A DNA stretch of 64,000 bases from Streptomyces monomycini (GTDB taxonomy: Bacteria > Actinomycetota > Actinomycetes > Streptomycetales > Streptomycetaceae), in the NCBI RefSeq assembly GCF_022271435.1, contig NZ_JAFIQY010000014.1, positions 108,845-172,844 of the forward strand, written 5' to 3'. The notes under the pieces are model-generated. The model saw only the letters and a program-made list of their open reading frames with translations. It made no database searches and was not told where the DNA came from. Of the stretch, positions 31,375 to 39,259 are shown piece after piece (the stretch's first letter is position 1; each line of letters starts with the position of its first letter). Made by a program: the position numbers and the translations under genes.

Positions 31375-32948
31375 CAGCCGGCCCCGTCGGCGGCGAGGGG
31401 GGCGTTCCAGGGCCCGCGCAGCTGAAGGGTCCACCGGTCCCGCTGCTGCTCGGCGGCCTGCTGGCCCGCGCCGTCGAGTTCGCGGTAGATGGTGCGGAAG
31501 CCGTCGACGGAGCGGCGCAGCGTGAACTGGTCGATGACCCGCTGCCGGGCCCGGCTGCCGAGTTCGGCGCGCTTCTCCCAGCCGCCCTTGAGCAGTTCCA
31601 GGGTGGCCTTGGCCATCGCCTCGGGTTCGCGGGGCGGTACGACGAGCCCGGTGTCGCCGACCGCCTCACGTACCCCGCCGACGTCGGTCGAGACGGTCGA
31701 GCGGCCGCAGGACATGGCCTCTATCAGGCTGAACGGGAACCCTTCGGAGATGCTGGAGAGCATGACGACGCTGCCGGCGGCGTAGGCGCGGGCCACGTCG
31801 TCGATGCGCCCCTCCCAGCCGATCCCGTCGGTCACCCCGAGCGAGGCGGCCAGCTTCTCGCAGCGGGTCTTGTACGCCTCGCCGCCGGCCGGCACCCCGC
31901 CGAACAGGCGCAGCCGCAGGTCGGGGACCTCCGCGCGGCACAACGCGTAGGCCCGGATGAGGGTTTCCAGGTCCTTGATCGGGTCGATCCGCCCGGCCCA
32001 GCTCAGCGTCGGCGCGTCCGGCTCCCGTTCGGCGTGCGGGAACTGCTGGACGTCGACGCCGTTGTAGACGGTGCGGATCTTCTCGGGCGGGGTGCCGCCG
32101 CGCTCCTCCCAGCGCTTGTTGTACTTGTTGCACGGCGTGACCAGGTCGGCGGCCCGGTAGCTCTCGATGGTCAGCTGCCGGTAGAAGCCGAGCATCAGGG
32201 CCTTGACGGGCCAGCGCTGGGCGTCGGAGCGGTAGCCGAGGTAGCGCTCGCGCAGGTATATCCCGTGCTCGGTGAGGAGGAACGGTACGCCGTCGAACTC
32301 CTTCGCGGCGAGCGCGGGCAGGCAGGCCAGTCCGTTGCTGACCGCGTGCGCGACGCTGTCCTCCGGCACCCGTACGGACAGCGGGCGCAGCGCGTGTTCG
32401 AGCAGGTCGGTGGCGGTCAGCGCGTCGTGCACGGTCGGGCCGGCCTCGCGCGTGGCGACGTGCGGCAGGGTCCAGATCCACATCAGGGAACGCAGCGCGG
32501 ACTCGGTGCGCAGCGCGGCGCTCAGGCGTCCTTCGCGGGCCAGCGCGGCCAGTGCGTACAGCTCGGTGCCGAAGTCGGTGCAGGACTGCGGGTCCAGCAT
32601 GGACAGCAGGAAGCGCTCGTAGGTGTCGACGAAGCGGCGGCGCTCGCGCGCGCGGAAGAGCCCGGCGGTGCGCCGGCCCGGCGGCGGGCCCCACATGGGC
32701 ACGGAGGAGCGCGCGTAGACGTTGTCGGGCAGGTCCCAGGTCACCGGCTCACGGCCGCTGCCGGTCAGCGCGATGACGTTGAAGCGGACTTCGGGCATAC
32801 CCCGTACGAGCTGGTCGCACCAGGTGGAGACGCCGCCGTGGACGTGCGGATAGGTCCCCTCGGTGAGCATGGTGACGTGCCTGCCGGGCTGCGGCGCGTC
32901 GTCGGGCCGATGATGCGGGCTGCCGACCTCGTACAGGGTTGCGTTCAT
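31371..32948 (-). CDS. pelF: PelF-like GT4 glycosyltransferase (DUF3492)
   Basis: This is 525 residues from ATG 32948, preceded by GGGGGGAT. The N-terminal DUF3492 part has VTMLTEGTYPHVHGGVSTWC and VRFNVIALTG, then PFLLTEHGIYLRERYLGY, a signature of the Pel polymerase PelF. The GT-B C-terminal half has NGVDVQQFPHAE, LSWAGRIDPIKDLETLIRAY, LFGGVPAGGEAYKTRCEKLA, VMLSSISEGFPFSLIEAMSC and VVPPREPEAM, with the EGFPFSLIE glutamate of the GT4 nucleotide-sugar site. PelF uses UDP-activated hexosamines to build the cationic Pel polymer. Cytoplasmic, and coupled to the downstream membrane protein. The long C-rich leader (32949-33484) precedes it. Confidence 0.88.
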   Translation of the reverse strand: MNATLYEVGSPHHRPDDAPQPGRHVTMLTEGTYPHVHGGVSTWCDQLVRGMPEVRFNVIALTGSGREPVTWDLPDNVYARSSVPMWGPPPGRRTAGLFRARERRRFVDTYERFLLSMLDPQSCTDFGTELYALAALAREGRLSAALRTESALRSLMWIWTLPHVATREAGPTVHDALTATDLLEHALRPLSVRVPEDSVAHAVSNGLACLPALAAKEFDGVPFLLTEHGIYLRERYLGYRSDAQRWPVKALMLGFYRQLTIESYRAADLVTPCNKYNKRWEERGGTPPEKIRTVYNGVDVQQFPHAEREPDAPTLSWAGRIDPIKDLETLIRAYALCRAEVPDLRLRLFGGVPAGGEAYKTRCEKLAASLGVTDGIGWEGRIDDVARAYAAGSVVMLSSISEGFPFSLIEAMSCGRSTVSTDVGGVREAVGDTGLVVPPREPEAMAKATLELLKGGWEKRAELGSRARQRVIDQFTLRRSVDGFRTIYRELDGAGQQAAEQQRDRWTLQLRGPWNAPLAADGAGW

Positions 32949-33484
32949 GGCGAAATCCCCCCGGGAGTGAGTGCTGAGTGGAGCGGTACGGAACGCGCGG
33001 GCGCGGCGCTGCGGGCACCGTGCGGGCGCGTCGCGGCCGGCGGCCGTGCCGGCCTGGTGCGGGGTGCACGTGCGGAGCTGCGGGGACGTGCACGTGCTGA
33101 CGTGCGGGGACATACGGGTGCGGGTGCGGGGCGTGGGGGCGTGCGGTGCTGCGGGGGCGGAGGTGCGGTGGGCCGGCGCCGGGGTGCGGGCACGGCCGCG
33201 GGACACCTGTGCGGACGCGTCCGTACCTGCGCGTCCGTCCAGGTGTACGAGTGCGGGAACTGTGGTGCGGCGTGCGGTGGTGCGAGGCGCTGTCCGCGGG
33301 CGCGGGTGCGGCCGGGCGCGTGCCGCGGTGCGCGGGCACGGCCGCCGGGCGCCCTCGGGGACGGTGGCAGGCGGGCAGGGTTCGGTGCGGGACATCGGCG
33401 GTGGTGGCGGGACGCGGCGGACACCGGCCGCCCGGTCCCTGCGCGCCCGGCCGGGTGCGCGGGCCGGGCGGAGCCGGGGACGTG
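32949..33484 (-). other. 536-bp C-rich non-coding leader of the glycosyltransferase
   Basis: No convincing gene is found here. On the minus strand (the transcribed strand for both flanking genes) the RNA would be strongly C-rich and G-poor with many CCGCAC-type units; the plus strand shows repeated GTGCGG/GTGCGGGG. Open frames across it are Pro/His/Arg-rich and look like composition artefacts. Long C>G stretches are how Rho-loading (rut) regions look, so conditional termination between the deacetylase and the glycosyltransferase genes is possible. Confidence 0.5.
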
Positions 33485-35578
33485 TCAGGCGGTCGTCGGA
33501 AGCTTGAGTGTGATGGCCGCTCCGGGCGACTGCGCTGTGGCCCACTCCGATACCCGTCCGGCGTAGCGTTCGCCGAATTCCGCGGTCCCGTCGGCGAGTT
33601 GCTTTCTGGTTCCGTCGGGCATCGTAGCCGCAGCGGCCACCCCGGCCGGCGACGTGACGGTGACAACGTCGCCAATTCTGTACGCCGTCACCGAACCGTC
33701 GTCCAAAGCCTTCTGCCAGGCCGCACGCTGCTGCATCTCGCGTCCGATGTCCCGGTGGCGCTGGTTGACGACCGGGGTGCTGTCCTCGAAGAACCCCCGA
33801 TAGTCGGCCAGAACTTTGTCCAGAACCGGGTAGGCGATCCGGTCCTCGGCGAGGTTCGACTGGTGGATGTAGTGCGGCCGCGGATCGTCGGCCAGAGCAT
33901 GCCCGAGGGCGGTCCGCGCCTCCTGCGGGACGATGTACGAGGCGTAGCCGGTGTCGGTCGGCAACGGCTCCGGCATGCAGGTCGAGTTCGGGTCGGTCTC
34001 ACAGATCCCGCTGCCGCCGTCGGCCTTGCTGGTGTAGATCCAGTTGTACTCGTCGACCTCTTCGGCCGCCTTGCCCACGTTGTAGTACACGTTCATCGGA
34101 TAGCGCGGCACGGTCAGCGCCACACCCGCCGGGCGCTGCGCGGACTCCCGCGAGTTGTCGCTCGCCAGCCACTTGACGCCGGCGGCGGCGAGCGCCGGCC
34201 CGAGGTTGGGGTTGTCCTGCGGCTGCTGCGGCAAGGTCTTCAGCCCGGAGTGCTCGCCGGTGACCAGCTCCGCCGGGTCCACGTCCAGCCCCTTGGCCAC
34301 GCCCCAGGCGTGGTTCTTCCCGATCTCCGCGGTGATCTCGCTGCGACTGGTCCACCGGGTGTTGCCCAGCCAGTCCTCGGCACAGCGCCAGGGCACGGTC
34401 GAGGTGTCCTGGACACAGCCGAGGAAGGGGTGGGTCCAGGTGTGGTTGACCCAGCGGAACGCGTCCTTGTCGGCGAGCAGCCGGTCGGCCATCGCGTCCA
34501 CCCCGCCGTGCTCCGTCTTCCACTCCTCGCCGGAGCCGGCGTTGTAGACCATGTCCAGCCGGTAGCCGCTCTCACGCTGCCACTGGGCGGCGTACGCGGC
34601 GTCCGCCTCGCTCATCCGGATCGGGGTGGTGTCCGGGACGCCGGAGGGGCAGTCGAAGTCGCCGGGGGTGCAGTTGTTCTCGACGTCCCAGCGGGCGTCC
34701 GGGGCGAAGATGTCGTCGACCTGGACGGAGAAGTAGTTACGGCTCTGGCCCAGGTGGACGCCCTGGGTGAGCCAGTCCACGATGCCGCGGGCGAGCAGCC
34801 GGAACTGCTGCTGATAACGGTTCTGCGCGAAGGTGACGACCAGTTCGCGGCGGCCGTCGCGGGCGTACTCGCCGATCAGCGAGCCGCGCGCGGAGGTGCC
34901 CGGCACCGCCGCGTCCAGGTACGACGTGAACGTGGCCCCGGCGGGCGGGTCGGCCAGCGGCTGCGCGACGTAGCCGTAGCTCTCGGAGACCTGCGGGTCG
35001 GCGTCCTCGAAGGGCACCGCGCCCTTGAGGTAGCCGAACGGGCCCGCCTTGCCCGCGGCGGTGGTGCGGGTGGCGAAGCCGTCCAGCACCCCGGCGTAAC
35101 CGCCGTCGTCGGGTGTGCGCAGGCCGACGTCGGGCCGGGCGTAGGTGTACGCGTCCACCTGCGGGATCTTGTACGTGGTCTCGTACGCCTTCAGGGCGAC
35201 CAGCTCCGTGGAGGCGGCGGTGCCGAACGGATTGTCGTTCGGCAGCACGACGCCCTGGAACTTGGCGCGCGGCCGGCCGTCCACGGTGTCACTGAGGAAC
35301 GCCGCGTCGATCACCGGGCGGCCCGGGCTCGTCAGGTCGACGGTGGTGTACGGGACGCCCTGGCCGCGCAGTTCGGCGACGATCGCGTCGGTGGACTCAC
35401 CGCCGTCGCTCACGACCAGGACCCGCAGGTCGATCCGGGGCACCCCGTCCGCCACGGCAGGTGCGGTCCGCGCGGCGGCGGGGGTGCTCACCACCAGTGG
35501 CAGTGCCGTGATCATCGCTGCGGCTAACGCGGTCAAGACTCTGGCCGGTCCGGCGGCCGGCATGCCGTTGCTGCCCAT
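33485..35578 (-). CDS. Secreted polysaccharide deacetylase-like protein (PelA deacetylase-like)
   Basis: This is 697 residues from ATG 35578. A signal peptide (VLTALAAAMITALPLVVSTP, cut after PAAA) leads into an N-terminal alpha/beta region (about 45-280: LRVLVVSDGGESTDAIVAEL, GVVLPNDNPFG). A NodB-like deacetylase barrel follows. Metal and catalytic motifs visible are FSVQVDDIFAPD (the Asp pair) and RWVNHTWTHPFLGC (the His pair), with Cys residues likely in disulfides. The C-terminal part ends in a beta domain (about 600-697). In Pel systems PelA joins a GH114 hydrolase to a deacetylase; here the two activities are on separate genes. It probably removes acetyl groups from exported aminosugar polymer. 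Upstream in-frame starts add 24 residues without improving the signal. Confidence 0.85.
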   Translation of the reverse strand: MGSNGMPAAGPARVLTALAAAMITALPLVVSTPAAARTAPAVADGVPRIDLRVLVVSDGGESTDAIVAELRGQGVPYTTVDLTSPGRPVIDAAFLSDTVDGRPRAKFQGVVLPNDNPFGTAASTELVALKAYETTYKIPQVDAYTYARPDVGLRTPDDGGYAGVLDGFATRTTAAGKAGPFGYLKGAVPFEDADPQVSESYGYVAQPLADPPAGATFTSYLDAAVPGTSARGSLIGEYARDGRRELVVTFAQNRYQQQFRLLARGIVDWLTQGVHLGQSRNYFSVQVDDIFAPDARWDVENNCTPGDFDCPSGVPDTTPIRMSEADAAYAAQWQRESGYRLDMVYNAGSGEEWKTEHGGVDAMADRLLADKDAFRWVNHTWTHPFLGCVQDTSTVPWRCAEDWLGNTRWTSRSEITAEIGKNHAWGVAKGLDVDPAELVTGEHSGLKTLPQQPQDNPNLGPALAAAGVKWLASDNSRESAQRPAGVALTVPRYPMNVYYNVGKAAEEVDEYNWIYTSKADGGSGICETDPNSTCMPEPLPTDTGYASYIVPQEARTALGHALADDPRPHYIHQSNLAEDRIAYPVLDKVLADYRGFFEDSTPVVNQRHRDIGREMQQRAAWQKALDDGSVTAYRIGDVVTVTSPAGVAAAATMPDGTRKQLADGTAEFGERYAGRVSEWATAQSPGAAITLKLPTTA

Positions 35579-35943
35579 GGGCGCAGTCCCTTCCCCCCCG
35601 GAAGTCCCCCTGCTGCCGGAAGCGGTACCGGGCAGGCTCGTGCACATCATGCGAAGGTTCCCGTCCGTCTATCCCGCAGTCGCCACTACTGTGACGCACG
35701 TCTCATTCGGCGCACGGAGATTGACGCCAGGGCCCCGCGTGCGGGCGGGTCCGGATCGCGGCGGAATCGGCAACTCCCCTGAGGCACGGCAGAGTTGGGG
35801 CCATTGAGGCAGGTGGTGCAGATGTGACAGGCCGGGCCGGTACGGCATCAAGCGGTTACGTCCGGCGCCCCCGAGCGTAGGCTCGGCCGCAGCAGCGCCC
35901 TCGGCGCGAACGGACAACCGGACGGAACAGGACTCTCATCACC
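35579..35943. promoter_or_regulatory. Divergent promoter region, polysaccharide locus / pepA
   Basis: This is 365 bases without a gene. It must hold the promoter of the minus-strand polysaccharide locus and that of pepA. TAGGCT at 35878-35883 with TTACGT 16 bases upstream is a possible pepA promoter. No strong palindrome is seen. Confidence 0.4.
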
Positions 35944-37494
35944 GTGACTGCACTGACCCTCAGCACATCCTCCGCCGCGACGTTGCGTGCGGACACCGTT
36001 GTCGTCGGCGTGGCCAAGGACGCCAAGGGCGTCGTACTGGCCCCCGGCGCCGAAGCCGTGGACAAGGCGTTCGACGGCGGGCTCGCCGCCGTCCTGGAGA
36101 CCCTCGGCGCGAGCGGTGCCGAGGGCGAGGTCACCAAGCTGCCGGCCGGCTCCGGCCTGAAGGCGGCGGTCGTCCTGGCGGTCGGCCTGGGCGACGCCCC
36201 GGCCGGCGACGAGGAGTACGACCCCGAGGTGCTGCGCCGCGCCGCCGGCGCCGCCGCCCGCGCCCTGGCCGGCACCAGGAAGGCCGCCTTCGCGCTGCCC
36301 GTCGGTGACGCCGGGGACACCGCGGCGATCGCCGAGGGCGCCCTGCTCGGCGCGTACACCTTCACGGCGTACCGCAGCGGCAGCGGCGACGCGAAGACCG
36401 CCCGCGGCGGCAAGAAGGCCGAGGGCAACGGCAAGGCGCCGCTGGCCGAGATCGCGATCCTCGGCGGCAAGCCGCGCGACAAGGCCTTCAAGGCCGCCGC
36501 CGAGCGCGCCGAGACGCTGGCCGCCGAGGTCAACCGCGCCCGCGACCTGATCAACACCCCCTCCAACGACCTCACCCCGAAGTCCTTCGCCGCGCAGGCC
36601 CAGGCCGCCGCGAAGGAGTTCGGCCTCAAGGCCGAGGTGCTGGACGAGAAGGCCCTGAAGAAGGGCGGCTACGGCGGCCTCATGGGCGTCGGCCAGGGCT
36701 CGGAGAACCCGCCGCGGCTGGTGCGGATCGCCTACACCCACCCGAAGGCCGAAAAGACCCTGGCGCTCGTCGGCAAGGGCATCACCTACGACTCGGGCGG
36801 CATCTCCCTGAAGCCGGCCGGCTTCAACGAGACCATGAAGTGCGACATGAGCGGCGCCGCCGCGGTGTTCGCCGCGGTCGTGGCCGCCGCCCGGCTGGGC
36901 CTGCGGGTCAACGTCACCGGCTGGCTGGCGCTCGCCGAGAACATGCCCTCGGGCAACGCGATGCGCCCCGGCGACGTGCTGACCATGTACAACGGCAAGA
37001 CCGTCGAGGTGCTGAACACCGACGCCGAGGGCCGCCTGGTGCTGGCCGACGCGCTGACCCGCGCCTCGGAGGAGCGGCCCGACGCGATCGTGGACGTCGC
37101 GACGCTGACCGGCGCGATGGTGATGGCGCTGGGCAACCGGACCTTCGGGATCATGGCCAACGACGACGCCTTCCGGGCCAGCCTGCACGAGATCTCGGAG
37201 GAGGCCGGCGAGCCGTCCTGGCCGATGCCGATGCCGTCCGAGCTGCGCCGGAGCATGGACTCCCCGGTGGCCGACCTGAAGAACGTGGGCGAGCGGGCGG
37301 GCAGCGGCCTGCTGGCCGGCGTCTTCCTCCAGGAGTTCGTGGGCGAGGGCATCACCTGGGCGCACCTGGACATCGCCGGCCCGGCCTTCCACGAGAGCGC
37401 GCCCTTCGGATACACCCCCAAGGGTGGCACCGGCTCCGCGGTCCGCACCCTGGTGCGGCTGGCCGAGCACACCGCGGACGGCGACCTCGGCTGA
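35944..37494 (+). CDS. pepA: Leucyl aminopeptidase (M17)
   Basis: This 516-residue cytoplasmic, di-metal aminopeptidase forms hexamers in the family. GTG 35944 starts VTALTLSTSSAAT. The catalytic domain (about 190-510) has VGKGITYDSGGISLKP (metal Lys and Asp), MKCDMSGAAAVFA, the signature NTDAEGRLVLADAL with Asp and Glu metal ligands and catalytic Arg, and SGNAMRPGDVL. An Ala/Lys-rich insertion (TARGGKKAEGNGKAP) lies between the N-domain and the core. It is monocistronic with its own hairpin terminator. Confidence 0.95.
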   Translation: MTALTLSTSSAATLRADTVVVGVAKDAKGVVLAPGAEAVDKAFDGGLAAVLETLGASGAEGEVTKLPAGSGLKAAVVLAVGLGDAPAGDEEYDPEVLRRAAGAAARALAGTRKAAFALPVGDAGDTAAIAEGALLGAYTFTAYRSGSGDAKTARGGKKAEGNGKAPLAEIAILGGKPRDKAFKAAAERAETLAAEVNRARDLINTPSNDLTPKSFAAQAQAAAKEFGLKAEVLDEKALKKGGYGGLMGVGQGSENPPRLVRIAYTHPKAEKTLALVGKGITYDSGGISLKPAGFNETMKCDMSGAAAVFAAVVAAARLGLRVNVTGWLALAENMPSGNAMRPGDVLTMYNGKTVEVLNTDAEGRLVLADALTRASEERPDAIVDVATLTGAMVMALGNRTFGIMANDDAFRASLHEISEEAGEPSWPMPMPSELRRSMDSPVADLKNVGERAGSGLLAGVFLQEFVGEGITWAHLDIAGPAFHESAPFGYTPKGGTGSAVRTLVRLAEHTADGDLG

Positions 37495-37531
37495 CCCTGT
37501 CGCGGTTACTGCGTTTACGGCGTTTTTGTCG

Positions 37532-37564
37532 GTACGGCCCCGGGCCCGGCGCCCGGGGCCGTAC
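37532..37564 (+). terminator. Hairpin terminator after pepA
   Basis: A perfect 14-bp stem GTACGGCCCCGGGC/GCCCGGGGCCGTAC has a CCGGC loop. The remaining bases to lpdA at 37817 (about 250) carry no gene and must hold the lpdA-sucB promoter. Confidence 0.8.
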
Positions 37565-37816
37565 GCGCGTGTTCGCCCTCGACGAAATCCGTACACCCGT
37601 ACGCCTTGGTAACCGCACGCGCAACCCCCCGGAACGGCCGTCGTGCCGTCCCACAGCCCGGCCCGCCGTCCCGGTCGCGTTCAACAAGTGCGAAGATGGG
37701 TTCTTGGCAGGACAGGGCCCCCCTTACCCAGGGCCGATCCAAGAAGCGGCCGATCAACAGCCGCCGCCCGGTCACCGACGACCGGCTCCGGCGTACCCAT
37801 GCATGGAGGACGTGAC

Positions 37817-39205
37817 GTGGCGAACGACGCCAGCACCGTTTTCGACCTAGTGATCCTCGGAGGCGGTAGCGGTGGTTACGCCGCTGCCCTGCGCGGGGCG
37901 CAGCTGGGCCTGGACGTCGCCCTGATCGAGAAGAGCAAGCTCGGCGGCACCTGCCTGCACAACGGCTGCATCCCCACCAAGGCCCTGCTGCACGCCGGCG
38001 AGATCGCGGACCAGGCCCGCGAAGCCGCGCAGTTCGGTGTCAAGGCCACCTTCGACGGCATCGACATCGAGGGCGTCCACAAGTACAAGGACGAGGTCAT
38101 CTCGGGCCTGTACAAGGGGCTGCAGGGCCTGGTCGCCTCCCGCAAGGTGACCTACATCGAGGGTGAGGGCCGGCTGTCCTCCCCCACCTCCGTCGACGTC
38201 GACGGCCAGCGTGTCCAGGGCCGCCACGTCCTGCTGGCGACCGGCTCCGTGCCGAAGTCCCTGCCGGGCCTGACCATCGACGGCGACCGCATCATCTCCT
38301 CGGACCACGCGCTGAAGCTGGACCGCGTGCCGAAGTCCGCGATCGTGCTGGGCGGCGGCGTCATCGGCGTCGAGTTCGCCTCCGCGTGGAAGTCCTTCGG
38401 CACCGACGTGACCATCGTCGAGGGCCTCAAGCACCTCGTCCCGGTCGAGGACGAGAACAGCTCCAAGCTGCTGGAGCGGGCCTTCCGCAAGCGCGGTATC
38501 AAGTTCAACCTGGGCACCTTCTTCGACAAGGCCGAGTACACCCAGGACGGCGTCAAGGTCACGCTGGCCGACGGCAAGTCCTTCGAGGCCGAGGTGCTGC
38601 TGGTCGCCATCGGCCGCGGCCCGGTCTCCCAGGGCCTGGGCTACGAGGAGGCCGGGGTCGCCATGGACCGCGGCTACGTCCTGGTCGACGAGTACATGCA
38701 GACCAACGTGCCGACCATCTCGGCCGTCGGTGACCTCGTCCCGACCCTCCAGCTCGCGCACGTCGGCTTCGCCGAGGGCATCCTGGTGGCGGAGCGGCTG
38801 GCCGGTGTCAAGACCGTGCCGATCGACTACGACGGCGTGCCGCGCGTGACGTACTGCCACCCCGAGGTCGCTTCGGTGGGCATCACCGAGGCGAAGGCCA
38901 AGGAGCTGTACGGTGCCGACAAGGTCGTCGCCCTGAAGTACAACCTCGCGGGCAACGGCAAGAGCAAGATCCTCAAGACCGCGGGCGAGATCAAGCTCGT
39001 CCAGGTCAAGGACGGTGCCGTGGTCGGCGTCCACATGGTCGGTGACCGCATGGGCGAGCAGGTCGGCGAGGCCCAGCTGGTCTACAACTGGGAAGCCCTG
39101 CCGGCCGAGGTTGCGCAGCTCATCCACGCGCACCCGACGCAGAACGAGGCGCTCGGCGAGGCCCACCTGGCCCTGGCCGGCAAGCCTCTGCACTCCCACG
39201 ACTGA
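37817..39205 (+). CDS. lpdA: Dihydrolipoyl dehydrogenase (E3)
   Basis: This 462-residue flavoprotein reoxidises dihydrolipoyl groups of 2-oxoacid dehydrogenase complexes using NAD. GTG 37817 follows GGAGGACGTGAC. Visible are the FAD-binding LVILGGGSGGYAAALRGAQL, the redox-active disulfide GGTCLHNGCIPTK, the NAD-binding IVLGGGVIGVEFASAW, ISAVGDLVPTLQLAH, and the catalytic His-Glu in HAHPTQNEALGEAHLAL. It is followed after 54 bases by sucB, so the two form an operon that supplies E3 and E2. It shares partners with aceE downstream. Confidence 0.96.
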   Translation: MANDASTVFDLVILGGGSGGYAAALRGAQLGLDVALIEKSKLGGTCLHNGCIPTKALLHAGEIADQAREAAQFGVKATFDGIDIEGVHKYKDEVISGLYKGLQGLVASRKVTYIEGEGRLSSPTSVDVDGQRVQGRHVLLATGSVPKSLPGLTIDGDRIISSDHALKLDRVPKSAIVLGGGVIGVEFASAWKSFGTDVTIVEGLKHLVPVEDENSSKLLERAFRKRGIKFNLGTFFDKAEYTQDGVKVTLADGKSFEAEVLLVAIGRGPVSQGLGYEEAGVAMDRGYVLVDEYMQTNVPTISAVGDLVPTLQLAHVGFAEGILVAERLAGVKTVPIDYDGVPRVTYCHPEVASVGITEAKAKELYGADKVVALKYNLAGNGKSKILKTAGEIKLVQVKDGAVVGVHMVGDRMGEQVGEAQLVYNWEALPAEVAQLIHAHPTQNEALGEAHLALAGKPLHSHD

Positions 39206-39259
39206 TCCCGGTCCGGGCGCGACCACATCCGCACTTTTCTGTAAGGAGCAAGAGAAACC

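Noticed and set aside
32749..33675. A 308-codon Pro/His/Arg-rich minus-strand frame covering the C-rich leader
   Set aside because: It overlaps the glycosyltransferase and deacetylase coding ends and consists of low-complexity HP/RP runs; codon-position bias is absent.
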